From NCBI GenBank assembly GCA_944362555.1, contig CALVTL010000002.1, positions 1 to 64,000 of the forward strand: a stretch of DNA of 64,000 nucleotides. Direction: 5' to 3'. The notes under the pieces were generated by a model, which ran no database searches, was not told the origin of the DNA, and was given only the letters and a program-made list of their open reading frames with translations. The position numbers and the translations under genes are program-made. Below, one piece after another: positions 33,277 through 42,951 of this stretch (the first letter of the stretch is position 1; each line of letters opens with the position of its first letter). The DNA is from an uncultured Clostridia bacterium (lineage in GTDB: Bacteria; Bacillota; Clostridia; Christensenellales; Borkfalkiaceae).

Positions 33277-34401
33277 ATGAAAATATTGCAGATCAGTAAC
33301 TATTATTTCCCTTTTATCGGCGGGATCGAGCAGGTCGCGCGCGATTGTTCGGACGCGCTCAAAGGCGCGCACGAGGTCAGGGTATTTTGTTTTCACCACG
33401 AAAAGGGGGATGCGTGCGGCGAGGTGGACGGCGTGCAGGTCATCCGCGCGGGCTGTTTTGCCAAGGTCTCCTCGCAGTCGCTCTCCTTCTCCTACGGAAA
33501 GCTGCTCAAAAAGACCTTCCGCGAATTCCGGCCCGACGTTGTCATCTTCCATTACCCAAATCCCTTTGCGGCGCACTTTCTCAAAAAGCAGTTGAAAAAA
33601 TATCCCGCCTGCAAGTTCATTCTGTGGTGGCATCTGGACATCACCAAACAGAAGATCCTGGGGAAATTGTTTGCGGGGCAGACGAAGTGGCTTTTGCGCC
33701 GCGCGGACAAGGTCGTTGCGACCAGCCCCAACTATATCGAGGGGAGCAGCTCCCTTCGTTCCGTGCGCGAAAAGTGCACCGTGATCCCCTGCTGCGTGAG
33801 CGATGCGCGGCTGCATCCCTCCGAGGAGGAAAAAGGCGCCGCGCAGGCGCTTCGGAGCGAGAACGCGGGCAAGACGATCCTGCTCGCCATGGGGCGGCAC
33901 GTTCCGTACAAGGGGATGGAGTATCTCGTCCGCGCAAGCAAATTGCTGGATGAGAGGTTTGTCGTCTGGATCGGCGGACAGGGTCCGCTCACCAGGGAGT
34001 TGAAAAAACTCGCCGACGGCGACAGGAAGGTCACCTTCCTCGGAAGAGTATCCAACGAGGAATTGAAGAGCCGTCTGCTTGCCTGCGACATATTCTGTTT
34101 TCCCTCCATCACCAAGAACGAGGCGTTCGGGATCGCCCTTGCCGAGGCGATGGCGTACGGCAAACCTGCCGTTACCTTCACCATCGAGGGCTCGGGCGTC
34201 AACTACGTCTCTTTGAACGGCGTGACGGGGCTCGAGGCGGAAAACCGCAACGTGGAGGCGTACGCCGCGGCGATCGGAAAACTCTCCGCGGACGAGGCGC
34301 TCCGCCGCGCGTACGGGGAGAACGCCGCCCGTCGCGTGCGCGAATTGTTCACGTTCGAAGCGTTCGTGCGCAACGTAAATGCACTGTTGGAGTCGGTATG
34401 A
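33277..34401 (+). CDS. GT4-type glycosyltransferase
   Basis: 374 residues with the GT-B layout of family 4. The N-terminal acceptor domain starts KILQISNYYFPFIGGIEQV, the typical glycine-rich loop. The C-terminal donor domain shows LLAMGRHVPYKGMEYL, FLGRVSNEEL and the EX7E-like ITKNEAFGIALAEAMA. Such enzymes move mannose, glucose or similar sugars from a nucleotide donor to a lipid-linked glycan at the cytoplasmic face. The ATG at 33277 is preferred because the upstream extension has no family similarity. First gene of the polysaccharide locus; it overlaps manC by 4 bases, which fits a mannosyltransferase (inference). Confidence 0.9.
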   Translation: MKILQISNYYFPFIGGIEQVARDCSDALKGAHEVRVFCFHHEKGDACGEVDGVQVIRAGCFAKVSSQSLSFSYGKLLKKTFREFRPDVVIFHYPNPFAAHFLKKQLKKYPACKFILWWHLDITKQKILGKLFAGQTKWLLRRADKVVATSPNYIEGSSSLRSVREKCTVIPCCVSDARLHPSEEEKGAAQALRSENAGKTILLAMGRHVPYKGMEYLVRASKLLDERFVVWIGGQGPLTRELKKLADGDRKVTFLGRVSNEELKSRLLACDIFCFPSITKNEAFGIALAEAMAYGKPAVTFTIEGSGVNYVSLNGVTGLEAENRNVEAYAAAIGKLSADEALRRAYGENAARRVRELFTFEAFVRNVNALLESV

Positions 34402-35462
34402 AAGTATTCGGCGTTGTTATGGCGGGAGGGGGCGGAACGCGGTTCTGGCCGCTTTCGAGAAGGGAGACCCCCAAACAGCTTTTGAATTTGAGCGGGAAGG
34501 ACGTGATGGTCAACGAGACCATCGCGCGGCTCACGCGCGTGGCGGCGGCGGAGGACGTCTACATCGTCACCAACCGCACGCAGGCGGAGAAGATGGCGTC
34601 CGTCACGGCGGGCAGGATCCCGCCGGCGAACATTTTGCGGGAGCCTGCCGCGCGCAACACGGCGGCGTGCATCGGGTATGCCGCCATGCGCCTCAAAACG
34701 ATCTGCGGGGACGGGGTGATGATCGTCACGCCGTCGGACGCCTATATCCGCGACGAGGCGGAGTACGCCCGCATCCTGCAGACCGCCGTCCGTGCGGCGG
34801 AGGGGGAGGACGCGCTCGTCACCGTGGGCATCACGCCCACATTCCCCGCAACGGGGTACGGATATATCCATTTTGAACGGGAGGGCGGCGCCGTCAAAAA
34901 GGTCAGAAAATTTGTGGAAAAGCCCGACCTTGCAACGGCGGAGCGCTACGTTAAGAGCGGGGAATATGTGTGGAACAGCGGCGTGTTCGTGTGGAAGGCG
35001 TCCGTCATTTTAGAAAAATTCCGCACGCTGCTCCCGGAGCTCTATGCGGGGCTGGAGAAGATCGCCGCCGCCATCGGGACGCCGAGGGAGGGGGACGTGT
35101 TGAATGAAGTGTACCCGGATCTGCCCTCCGTGTCGGTGGATTACGGCATCATGGAGCGGAGCGGCGACATCCTCGTCGTTCCCGGGGAATTCGGCTGGAA
35201 CGACGTGGGGAGCTGGGACATGATGAACGTCCTTCATCCGGAGGACGAGAACGGGAATATTGCGCTGGGCGATGCGCTCCTTGTGGACAGCAAAAACACG
35301 ACGGTGTATTCGGGCGGGCGGCTGGTCGCCGTGGTCGGCGCGGAGGGGCTCGTCGTCGTGGAGACGCCCGATGCGGTCATGGTGTGCCCCAAGGAGCGGG
35401 CGCAGGACGTAAAACAGCTCGTGGATGCACTCAAAGAACGCAAAAGGACGGACGTGCTCTGA
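34398..35462 (+). CDS. manC: Mannose-1-phosphate guanylyltransferase
   Basis: Makes GDP-mannose from mannose-1-phosphate and GTP. The nucleotidyltransferase signature GGGGTRFWPLSRRETPKQLL is at the N terminus. Other family segments are EPAARNTAACIGYAA, VTPSDAYI, FVEKPD, WNSGVFVWK and GWNDVGSWD. At 354 residues it is the short form, without the cupin isomerase domain. It is one of two such domains in the locus, and the other is in the fusion protein encoded at 37228. The start overlaps the upstream glycosyltransferase stop (ATGA). Confidence 0.93.
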   Translation: MKVFGVVMAGGGGTRFWPLSRRETPKQLLNLSGKDVMVNETIARLTRVAAAEDVYIVTNRTQAEKMASVTAGRIPPANILREPAARNTAACIGYAAMRLKTICGDGVMIVTPSDAYIRDEAEYARILQTAVRAAEGEDALVTVGITPTFPATGYGYIHFEREGGAVKKVRKFVEKPDLATAERYVKSGEYVWNSGVFVWKASVILEKFRTLLPELYAGLEKIAAAIGTPREGDVLNEVYPDLPSVSVDYGIMERSGDILVVPGEFGWNDVGSWDMMNVLHPEDENGNIALGDALLVDSKNTTVYSGGRLVAVVGAEGLVVVETPDAVMVCPKERAQDVKQLVDALKERKRTDVL

Positions 35463-35463
35463 T

Positions 35464-37224
35464 ATGTGGAGAGAGGAATATACGCATTGGTGCACCTCTC
35501 CCGTCTTTGACGGGGAGACGCGCGCGGAACTCAAAGCCATCACGGACGAGAAGGAACTTGAGGACCGCTTCTATCAGAATCTTTCCTTCGGAACGGGCGG
35601 ACTGCGCGGCGTGATCGGCGCGGGCACCAACCGCATGAACATTTACACCGTGGGGAAGGCGACGCAGGGGCTTGCCGACTATATCGGCGGCAAAACGGAG
35701 CACGGCTCCGTCGTCATCGCCTACGACAGCCGCAGGATGTCGCCCGAATTTGCCCTGCGCGCGGCGTGCATCCTCGCGGCGAACGGCATCAAAGCGTATC
35801 TTTTCGAGAGCCTGCGCCCCACGCCCGAACTCTCCTTTGCGGTGCGCCTGCTCCATGCGACGGCGGGCATCGTCATCACGGCGAGCCACAATCCGCCGCA
35901 GTACAACGGCTATAAGGTGTATTGGAGCGACGGGGGACAGATCGTGTCGCCCTACGACAGGGAGATCATCGCCTGCGTTCATGCGGTCAAAGACTTCGGC
36001 GACGTGCGTACCATGTCCGAGCAGGACGCAAGAGCGGCGGGCATGATCGAGACGATCGGGAGCGCCGTCGACGATGCGTACATGGCTGCCATACAGGGGC
36101 TCGTCCTCGAACATGGTGCCATCCGAAGCATGGCAAATCGGCTCAGGATCGTCTACACGCCGCTCAACGGAACGGGGTATGTCCCCGTGACGCGCGTTCT
36201 CAAAGAGCTCGGGTTCGGGCAGGTGTGGGTGGTCCCCGAACAGGCGCAGCCGGACGGCGCGTTCCCCACGCTCCGTTATCCCAATCCCGAGGACCCCGCG
36301 GCGTTCACGCTCGCCCTGGCGCTCGCAAAGGAGGTGGACGCGGACATCGTTCTCGCCACCGACCCCGATGCAGACCGTCTGGGCGTGTACGCCAAGGACG
36401 CTTCGACGGGGGAGTATCTGCCCTTTACGGGCAACATGAGCGGACTGCTCATCGCCGAGTACGAGCTCTCCCGCCGCGAGGAAAAGGGCTTGCTGCCTGC
36501 AAGGCGGGCGGACGGCGCGCTCGTCACGACCATCGTCTCCTCCAACATGGCGTACGCGGTCGCCGCGCGGTTCGGGCTCACCGTCATCGAAGTCTTGACG
36601 GGGTTCAAATATATCGGCGAGCAGATCAGGCTGTTTGAGGAGGCGCGGGCAGCCAACGGCGGCGCGCCCGACCATACCAGGGGCGCGTACGAATATGAAT
36701 TCGGGTTCGAGGAGAGCTACGGCTGTCTCGTCGGAACGCACGCGCGCGATAAGGACGCCGTCGCCGCCGTCATGGCGCTCTGCGAGGCGGCTGCCTATTA
36801 TAAGTCGCAGGGCAAGACGCTCTGCGACGTGATGCGGGAGATGTACGGGCGGTACGGCTATTACCGCGAGGCGCTCGCAAGCGTCACCATCCCGGGCGCG
36901 GAAGGGGCGGAAAAGATCGAGCGGACGATCGCCTCCCTGCGCCGCACGTCTCCGGACGCGATCGGCGGGCAGAAGGTGGTCGCCGTCCGCGACTACCGCG
37001 CCGGGACGCGCACCGCGCTCGCGGACGGCAGCGTCTCGCCGCTCACCCTGCCCGGGAGCAACGTGCTGTATTTCGAGCTGGAGGGGGACGGCTGGTGCTG
37101 CGTACGCCCCTCGGGCACGGAGCCCAAGATCAAATTCTACTTCGGCGTAAAGGGAGAGAGCCTTTGCACGGCGGATGAAAAGCTGCAACAGCTCAAAGAG
37201 GGATTGCTCGCTCTCGCAAAATAA
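35464..37224 (+). CDS. Phosphohexomutase (phosphoglucomutase/phosphomannomutase)
   Basis: Interconverts hexose 6- and 1-phosphates. In 586 residues the family motifs are complete: the phosphorylated Ser S141 in TASHNPPQYNGYK, the metal loop DPDADRLG (D300 on), the sugar loop FEESYGCLVG, and the phosphate loop RPSGTEPKIKFY (548 on). Its length and the YNGYKVYW context are those of the PgcA/PGM2-like long type. Set between GDP-mannose genes it probably feeds mannose-1-phosphate, and could feed glucose-1-phosphate to RfbA as well. The ATG at 35464 comes directly after the manC stop. Confidence 0.92.
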   Translation: MWREEYTHWCTSPVFDGETRAELKAITDEKELEDRFYQNLSFGTGGLRGVIGAGTNRMNIYTVGKATQGLADYIGGKTEHGSVVIAYDSRRMSPEFALRAACILAANGIKAYLFESLRPTPELSFAVRLLHATAGIVITASHNPPQYNGYKVYWSDGGQIVSPYDREIIACVHAVKDFGDVRTMSEQDARAAGMIETIGSAVDDAYMAAIQGLVLEHGAIRSMANRLRIVYTPLNGTGYVPVTRVLKELGFGQVWVVPEQAQPDGAFPTLRYPNPEDPAAFTLALALAKEVDADIVLATDPDADRLGVYAKDASTGEYLPFTGNMSGLLIAEYELSRREEKGLLPARRADGALVTTIVSSNMAYAVAARFGLTVIEVLTGFKYIGEQIRLFEEARAANGGAPDHTRGAYEYEFGFEESYGCLVGTHARDKDAVAAVMALCEAAAYYKSQGKTLCDVMREMYGRYGYYREALASVTIPGAEGAEKIERTIASLRRTSPDAIGGQKVVAVRDYRAGTRTALADGSVSPLTLPGSNVLYFELEGDGWCCVRPSGTEPKIKFYFGVKGESLCTADEKLQQLKEGLLALAK

Positions 37225-37227
37225 ACT

Positions 37228-39462
37228 ATGAAGTGTCTCATTCTTGCGGGGGGCAGCAGCGACAGGCTCTGGCCGTTGTCGCGCAAAGATTACCCCAAAC
37301 AATTTATGGAGATCCGCGAGGACCGCTCCATGTTCCAGGAGACCATCCTCCGGAACATCCCGTTCTGCGACGAGTTCATCATCTTCACCAACAAGCGGTA
37401 TGAGAACGTCGTCAAGGGGCAGCTTCAGGCGTTCCAGGGGCTCAAAGCGTCCGTTATTTACGAGAACGTGGCGCTCAAAACGGCGCCCCCCGTCATCGCG
37501 TATGCGCGCGACTGCGACCCCGACGAACAGCTCCTCATCGTCTCGTCCGAGTGCCTTGTCGAAGGGGATTACGCGGCGGGCATCGCAAAGGTGAAGGAGA
37601 GCATCCAGGCGGACCGGATGGCGATCGTCGTCTGCAAGCCGACCAATTCGCGGGAGGGGTATAACTTCATCAACGTGCGCGGCAAGACGGTGTCGTGCAG
37701 CGCAAAGCGCGGCAAGAGCAGCTTCTGGGACTGCGGCATCATGGGCGTCAAGGCGTGGGTGTTTTTGTCCGTGCTTCCGCCCGCAACGGTGGAGGACTGC
37801 GAAAAGCTGCGCATCGTCCGCGGGGAGCTCATTTCGGACGAGCCCGTTTCCCCCGTCAGCCTCTCCAAGATCCTGCACACCGACAAATGCGACCTCGTTC
37901 CCGCCACCTTCGAGTGGACGCGCATCACCGACATCTCCTCTTTTTACGAGTATGTCGACAAGGCGGCGAAGAACAACGCCAACACCATCGCCCACAACTG
38001 CAAGGACGTCGAGATCGTCAATATGCTCGAGAGAAAGCTGGTCGTTGCGAACGGGCTCAAAAATATCGTCGTCGTCAACACGCGCGACACCGTCTATATT
38101 TCGGACAAGACGCGTGAGGCGGATGCCAAGGGCATTGCGCAAAAGTATTATAAATCCAAAAAGCGCTATTTCGACGTCCAGCCCAAGCGCTACACGACGT
38201 GGGGCACCGAGGAGACCTTGTATACGGCGGACCAGATCGAGGTCAACAAGATCGTCGTATACCCCTCCGAACGCTTTCCCTGCCAGGGGAGACGGGGGTA
38301 CGTCATCAATCTATTGCTCCTTCAGGGCACGGCGCGCCTGTACGGAAAGGACACCGAGATCGACTATGCCGTCGATCAGAGCATCGTCATTTCGGACGCG
38401 GCGGCATATACCGTCGTCAACACGGGCAAGTGCGATCTGGAACTTCTTTGCGCCGTCCGCCGTCAGAAGACGAACGGGCACAGGCGCAAGGAGGCTCCCG
38501 ACCTTCTGGTGCGCCTTTCGCCCGTGTTCAAAGACAACCTCTGGGGCGGGACGAAGATCCGCGACGTCTTTCATAAGGACGTGGGGGAGATGGACGTCAT
38601 CGCCGAGAGTTGGGAGCTCTCCGCGCATCCGGACGGAACATCCACGGTCGCCGAGGGGGAGTTCGCGGGCATGGGGCTGCCCGATTACATCGAGGCGATC
38701 GGCAAAGAGCGCCTCGGCTGGAAGGCGCAGGGGTACGAAAAGTTCCCCGTTATGATCAAATTCATCGACGCCAAGCAGAATCTGTCCATCCAGGTGCACC
38801 CCGCCGACGAGTACGCGTTCACCGTCGAGGGGCAGTACGGCAAGAGCGAGATGTGGTATATTCTCGACGCCGAGCCGGACGCCTGCATCTATGTCGGATT
38901 CAACCGCGACGTCACGCCCGAGGAGCTCAAACGGCGCATCGCGGACGATACGCTCATGGAAGTTCTGAACCGCGTTCCCGTCAAAAAGGGGGATGCCTAC
39001 TTCCTCGCGGCGGGCACGGTGCACGCCATCGGCGCGGGATGCTTCATCTGCGAAGTGCAGCAGTCCTCCAACGTCACTTACCGGCTCTATGACTACGGCA
39101 GGCGGGGCAAGGACGGCAAAAAGCGGGAGCTGCACGTCGACAAGGCGCTCGACGTCCTGGATATGCACGCGGTCACGCCCAAGACGTTTGAACGCTGCGA
39201 CGCGGTGATGGGCGCGGACTTCGTGAAGTCGGTCATCGGGGAGTGCAAGTACTTTTCCGTGACGCGCTACTTCGTGGACGGTGAGTGCGACCTGCCCTAT
39301 TCGGAGGCGAGCTTTTACGCCATCGTCATCCTCGAGGGCGAGGGGACGCTCTCGGACGAGAAGAACTGCTATCCCTGCCGCGCCGGCGATACCTTCTTCG
39401 CCGCCGCCAAGGACCGTGTCACCATAAAGGGGAAAGCAGTCCTGTTGGTCACAAACGTGTAA
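37228..39462 (+). CDS. Fusion: GDP-mannose pyrophosphorylase, cupin and class I mannose-6-phosphate isomerase
   Basis: 744 residues in three parts. Residues 1-280 are a nucleotidyltransferase (LAGGSSDRLWPLSRKDYPKQF). About 340-410 is a cupin (RGYVINLLLLQGTARLYG) like that of bifunctional ManC/AlgA (type II isomerase). From about 425 a class I isomerase (ManA) follows: KDNLWGGTKIRD, zinc ligands in IQVHP (Q522, H524), E541 and H599 in GTVHAIGAG, then EVQQSSNVTYRLYDYG. The N-terminal domain is a divergent copy. Some conserved segments (EPAARNT) read NVALKTAPP, so its activity is uncertain. Having both isomerase types in one chain is unusual. It follows the mutase by 3 bases. Confidence 0.88.
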   Translation: MKCLILAGGSSDRLWPLSRKDYPKQFMEIREDRSMFQETILRNIPFCDEFIIFTNKRYENVVKGQLQAFQGLKASVIYENVALKTAPPVIAYARDCDPDEQLLIVSSECLVEGDYAAGIAKVKESIQADRMAIVVCKPTNSREGYNFINVRGKTVSCSAKRGKSSFWDCGIMGVKAWVFLSVLPPATVEDCEKLRIVRGELISDEPVSPVSLSKILHTDKCDLVPATFEWTRITDISSFYEYVDKAAKNNANTIAHNCKDVEIVNMLERKLVVANGLKNIVVVNTRDTVYISDKTREADAKGIAQKYYKSKKRYFDVQPKRYTTWGTEETLYTADQIEVNKIVVYPSERFPCQGRRGYVINLLLLQGTARLYGKDTEIDYAVDQSIVISDAAAYTVVNTGKCDLELLCAVRRQKTNGHRRKEAPDLLVRLSPVFKDNLWGGTKIRDVFHKDVGEMDVIAESWELSAHPDGTSTVAEGEFAGMGLPDYIEAIGKERLGWKAQGYEKFPVMIKFIDAKQNLSIQVHPADEYAFTVEGQYGKSEMWYILDAEPDACIYVGFNRDVTPEELKRRIADDTLMEVLNRVPVKKGDAYFLAAGTVHAIGAGCFICEVQQSSNVTYRLYDYGRRGKDGKKRELHVDKALDVLDMHAVTPKTFERCDAVMGADFVKSVIGECKYFSVTRYFVDGECDLPYSEASFYAIVILEGEGTLSDEKNCYPCRAGDTFFAAAKDRVTIKGKAVLLVTNV

Positions 39463-39476
39463 TTGAGGAGATGAGG

Positions 39477-40529
39477 ATGAGAATTGCGATCGATTGCAGA
39501 TATTTGGGAAAATCGGGGATCGGACGGGTGTGCCAAGGCATTTTGGATAACCTTGACTATTCGGAGCACGAATATGTTCTGATCGGCAATGAAAAGCGGC
39601 TTTCCGCATATCCGTCGGCGCGCTTGATTTCCGATGACGGAAATCCGTTTTCGGCAAAGGGTTTGTTTTCCTTTCCGAAAGAGATCAATCGGGACTGCGA
39701 TTGCATCATCATTCCCAATTTTATCATACCTTACGGGATCAAGATCCCCGTATATACGGTGATGCACGATCTCATCTTTCTCGATCTTCCGAAAATAACG
39801 ACGAAGGGCTTCGCAGATTATCGCATCAAAAAAATGCTCTTGAAGCGCTGTATGAAGAAGTCCGTGCGCATCGCCTGTGTTTCAGGATTCACAAAATCGA
39901 GGTGCGAGCATTATTTCCCGAAATATGCAGGGAAATGCTATGTGAATTATATCGGGCTTTCCAAAGAAGTGTTGAATTTTGATGCGACGGGGATCGAAAA
40001 GACGAATAGCATCGTTTATGTCGGGAATGTAAAGCCGCACAAGGGGCTGAAGACACTGATCGACGCCTTCCATCTTTTGCCCAAAGGGATGTATCAACTT
40101 AAGATCATCGGAGAGCGGGAGGGGTTTCTCGTCGGGATGAATGAGGCGGATCTGCAATTGGACGACGTGATCTTTACGGGTCGTCTGGATGACGAGCAGC
40201 TTCTGCGGGAGATCGCTTCCGCAAAGTTCCTTGTGCAGCCGTCGCTCTATGAGGGGTTCGGCCTTCCTCCGCTCGAAGCGCTCTGTTTGGGAACGCAGCC
40301 GGTCATATCGGATATTCCCGTTTTTAAGGAAGTCTATGGCGATTTACCTGTGATATTTTTTAAAACCGGCAACGCGGAGGATTTGAGGAAAGAGATTTTG
40401 TCTGAAAAGAACAACAAAATCGATTTTGATGGCAAGAAGATGCGAGTTTTGAATTACGAAAATTTTATAAGTATTATTTCAGTGATGATAGAAAAAGGGG
40501 GAACTTATGCAGCAAATTGCAGAAATTAG
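39477..40529 (+). CDS. GT4-type glycosyltransferase
   Basis: 350 residues, GT-B fold. N terminus MRIAIDCRYLGKSGIGRV, and donor domain IVYVGNVKPHKGLKTLI, IIGEREGF, FTGRLDDEQLL and QPSLYEGFGLPPLEALC with the catalytic-site acidic EX7E. Family 4 proteins of this form are often mannosyl- or rhamnosyltransferases. The ATG at 39477 has GAGGAG 6 bases upstream (an ATG at 39471 sits directly on that site). From here base composition falls clearly toward AT, marking the strain-variable core of the locus. Its end overlaps the polymerase gene. Confidence 0.9.
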   Translation: MRIAIDCRYLGKSGIGRVCQGILDNLDYSEHEYVLIGNEKRLSAYPSARLISDDGNPFSAKGLFSFPKEINRDCDCIIIPNFIIPYGIKIPVYTVMHDLIFLDLPKITTKGFADYRIKKMLLKRCMKKSVRIACVSGFTKSRCEHYFPKYAGKCYVNYIGLSKEVLNFDATGIEKTNSIVYVGNVKPHKGLKTLIDAFHLLPKGMYQLKIIGEREGFLVGMNEADLQLDDVIFTGRLDDEQLLREIASAKFLVQPSLYEGFGLPPLEALCLGTQPVISDIPVFKEVYGDLPVIFFKTGNAEDLRKEILSEKNNKIDFDGKKMRVLNYENFISIISVMIEKGGTYAANCRN

Positions 40530-41817
40530 GTCAGTTCCTTATCAAAATAAGAAAAAGATATATGCTACAGACATTCTAATTGCAGGGATACTATTCCTTG
40601 TTTTGTTTCGTGGTTTTATAGAAAATTTTCTTGGTCACGGAACCCTGTATGTAGATTTCTGTTTTGGCATTTTAACATTATGGAGCTTATTCATCTGTAT
40701 AAATGGTGGGGTGTTTAAAACATTTCGCGGAAGAATATTGTTGAAGTATATTCGGTTGTATATATTTTGGATCGTATTATGCGCTATTGTTTGTGCATTT
40801 CAAGCATGGCTTGGTCGTACAAGCGTATATGGCTCTGTAATTGAATTCAGAAATAATTGCTTATATACAGGGTTGTTTTTTATTTCGGCAATAACTTTAA
40901 ACTTATATAGTATCAAAAGCTTTTACAGCTTTTTCATAAATCTTGGTGTTCTAATTTGCTCTTTTGCAATAATACAATATTTATTTCGAAACTTCCTACC
41001 GGACAGCCTGCTTTTTTTAAATGATGAAGGGAATTTTGGGTTTTATGGAAGAGACGCTATAAGAGTTACGGGATTAATGGGAAACACGATTATATTTAGT
41101 GGCTTCACTATAGTACTTTTTTCTCTTGTATGGGCGCAGATACTTGCCGAAAATTGTAAAATAAACGGTCTATGGATAAAATTTGCCATAGTAGCGATAG
41201 CAAACTTTCTTACATTTTCCCGCTCTTCTATTGTTGGCATGGTGGCGGTGTTCGTACTTGAAATTTTTCTCCAGGGTGTTGCAAAAAAGAACATTTTTAA
41301 AACGCTTTTAGTGATATGTAGTCTTTTGCTGATAATAATTTTTTTAGCGTTAACTATTTTTAGGGACACAATAATAATCAAGCGCCTGATAGATGGTGAT
41401 AATTTGTGGAATTCAGGAAGCAATGCAGGACATTTTTCAATGATTCAGGAAGCGATAGAAGAAATAAAGGAGAATTGGTTATTTGGAAAAAGTAATGAAA
41501 TTATTACAGACGGTGCAATTTGGGCATATATGCTCGAAATGGGAATCCCCGTATTTGTTGTGTATTGCATCTTGATCATTGCGTTAATTTTATTTGCGAT
41601 AAAAAATTGTAGGAGTGCGAATAAAACAGTCCGCACATTAGCATTTGGATACATTGCAATGAATGCATATTTTATTGTTAGCTCATTTATAAACTCTGCT
41701 TATGCGGCAAGAAGCGTTCTTGTGTTTATATGGTTTATTGGGGGAATGCTCCTTGCAGCAGTGGCTAATTTTAAGTTTATAAGCAAGGAACAAAGCAATT
41801 TAAAGGACAAAATATAA
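40507..41817 (+). CDS. O-antigen/exopolysaccharide polymerase-like membrane protein (Wzy-type)
   Basis: 436 residues with about ten to twelve hydrophobic helices and one larger outer loop near residues 265-320 (LIDGDNLWNSGSNAGH). The FSRSSIVGMV segment after a helix and the large loop fit the O-antigen ligase/polymerase (Wzy/WaaL) class, which joins lipid-linked repeat units outside the membrane. Wzy proteins share little sequence, so the call rests on topology and context (Wzx-like flippase and many transferases in the same locus). AT-rich; GGGGGA precedes the ATG. Confidence 0.75.
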   Translation: MQQIAEIRSVPYQNKKKIYATDILIAGILFLVLFRGFIENFLGHGTLYVDFCFGILTLWSLFICINGGVFKTFRGRILLKYIRLYIFWIVLCAIVCAFQAWLGRTSVYGSVIEFRNNCLYTGLFFISAITLNLYSIKSFYSFFINLGVLICSFAIIQYLFRNFLPDSLLFLNDEGNFGFYGRDAIRVTGLMGNTIIFSGFTIVLFSLVWAQILAENCKINGLWIKFAIVAIANFLTFSRSSIVGMVAVFVLEIFLQGVAKKNIFKTLLVICSLLLIIIFLALTIFRDTIIIKRLIDGDNLWNSGSNAGHFSMIQEAIEEIKENWLFGKSNEIITDGAIWAYMLEMGIPVFVVYCILIIALILFAIKNCRSANKTVRTLAFGYIAMNAYFIVSSFINSAYAARSVLVFIWFIGGMLLAAVANFKFISKEQSNLKDKI

Positions 41818-41818
41818 A

Positions 41819-42928
41819 ATGAAAACAAAAATAATTGCAATGTATCTGCCGCAGTATCACGAAACGGAGGAAAATAATCGCTGGTGGGGAGAGGGCTTTA
41901 CCGATTGGGTGAGCACGAAAAACGCGGAGCCGCTGTTTCCCGGGCATAATCAGCCGCGAGTTCCTCTCAATGAGAATTATTATGATTTAAGTCAAGTCGA
42001 TGTGTTGAAGGAGCAGGTTCAGTTGGCAAAACGGTACGGGATCGACGGTTTTTGTTTCTATCATTACTGGTTTTCTTCTTCGTTCAAGACGCTATATAAA
42101 CCTGCGGAGAATTACTTGCAGCATTCGGAGATAGACTTTCCGTTTATGTTCGCTTGGGACAACAGTTCATGGATCCGAACATGGAGCAAGTTCAAAAAAA
42201 ATGCGAACGCATGGTCTCCCAAAAAAGATAATGCTACCAATTCGGCTGAAGACAACGGGGTTTTGGCGCAGTTGGAATACGGGAGCCCGGAGGACTGGAA
42301 AATTCATTTTGATTATCTTCTTCTATTTTTTAAGGATGACAGATATATCAAGATTTCAAATCGCCCGGTGTTTATTCTTTGGAATAATTATCAAAGAGAG
42401 ACGCTTCTTCAGATGCGCGATGCGTGGAACGCATGGGCAAAAGAAAACGGTTTTAATGGAATGTATTTTATTACGAGAGACGACCCTTATAAAGATGTCT
42501 CCGGATTTGATTCGTTATTCAATTATGAGCCGCAGTTTTCCGGTTGGTTGAATATTGGTTTTTTTGGCAGAGTTTTTCAAAGGATCAAATATCTTTTGGG
42601 GAAAGAAACGCTGAAAAAATATTCTTATGAAAAGATCTGGAAGAAGATTCTTAAATATGCGTATAAGCATCCCGGGAATTTTTACGGCGCATTTGTCAGA
42701 TATGACGATACTCCGCGTCGCGGCAAAACGGGCAAAGTAGTTGCAGGAGAATCTGCGTCCTGCTTTGAAAAATATTTCAGGAAGTTATATTCCCTGTCTT
42801 GTTTGCGAGAGAAGGAACTGTTATTTCTGACGGCTTGGAACGAATGGGGAGAAGGGGCTTATCTGGAGCCAGATACAAAGGATGGATATGCATACCTTGA
42901 TGCAGTAAGTCACGTTGTGAATGATTAA
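41819..42928 (+). CDS. WbsX-like protein (GH99-like domain)
   Basis: 369 residues. [50 protein letters not shown], and the closing [16 protein letters not shown] are the hallmark segments of the WbsX/GH99-like family found in O-antigen and capsule clusters. The family is related in fold to endo-alpha-mannosidases, but its role in polysaccharide assembly is not settled (transferase or trimming enzyme). No signal peptide, so it acts inside the cell. One base after the polymerase gene. Confidence 0.88.
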   Translation: MKTKIIAMYLPQYHETEENNRWWGEGFTDWVSTKNAEPLFPGHNQPRVPLNENYYDLSQVDVLKEQVQLAKRYGIDGFCFYHYWFSSSFKTLYKPAENYLQHSEIDFPFMFAWDNSSWIRTWSKFKKNANAWSPKKDNATNSAEDNGVLAQLEYGSPEDWKIHFDYLLLFFKDDRYIKISNRPVFILWNNYQRETLLQMRDAWNAWAKENGFNGMYFITRDDPYKDVSGFDSLFNYEPQFSGWLNIGFFGRVFQRIKYLLGKETLKKYSYEKIWKKILKYAYKHPGNFYGAFVRYDDTPRRGKTGKVVAGESASCFEKYFRKLYSLSCLREKELLFLTAWNEWGEGAYLEPDTKDGYAYLDAVSHVVND

Positions 42929-42951
42929 GTAAAAGAAAGGAGAGCAAACCA

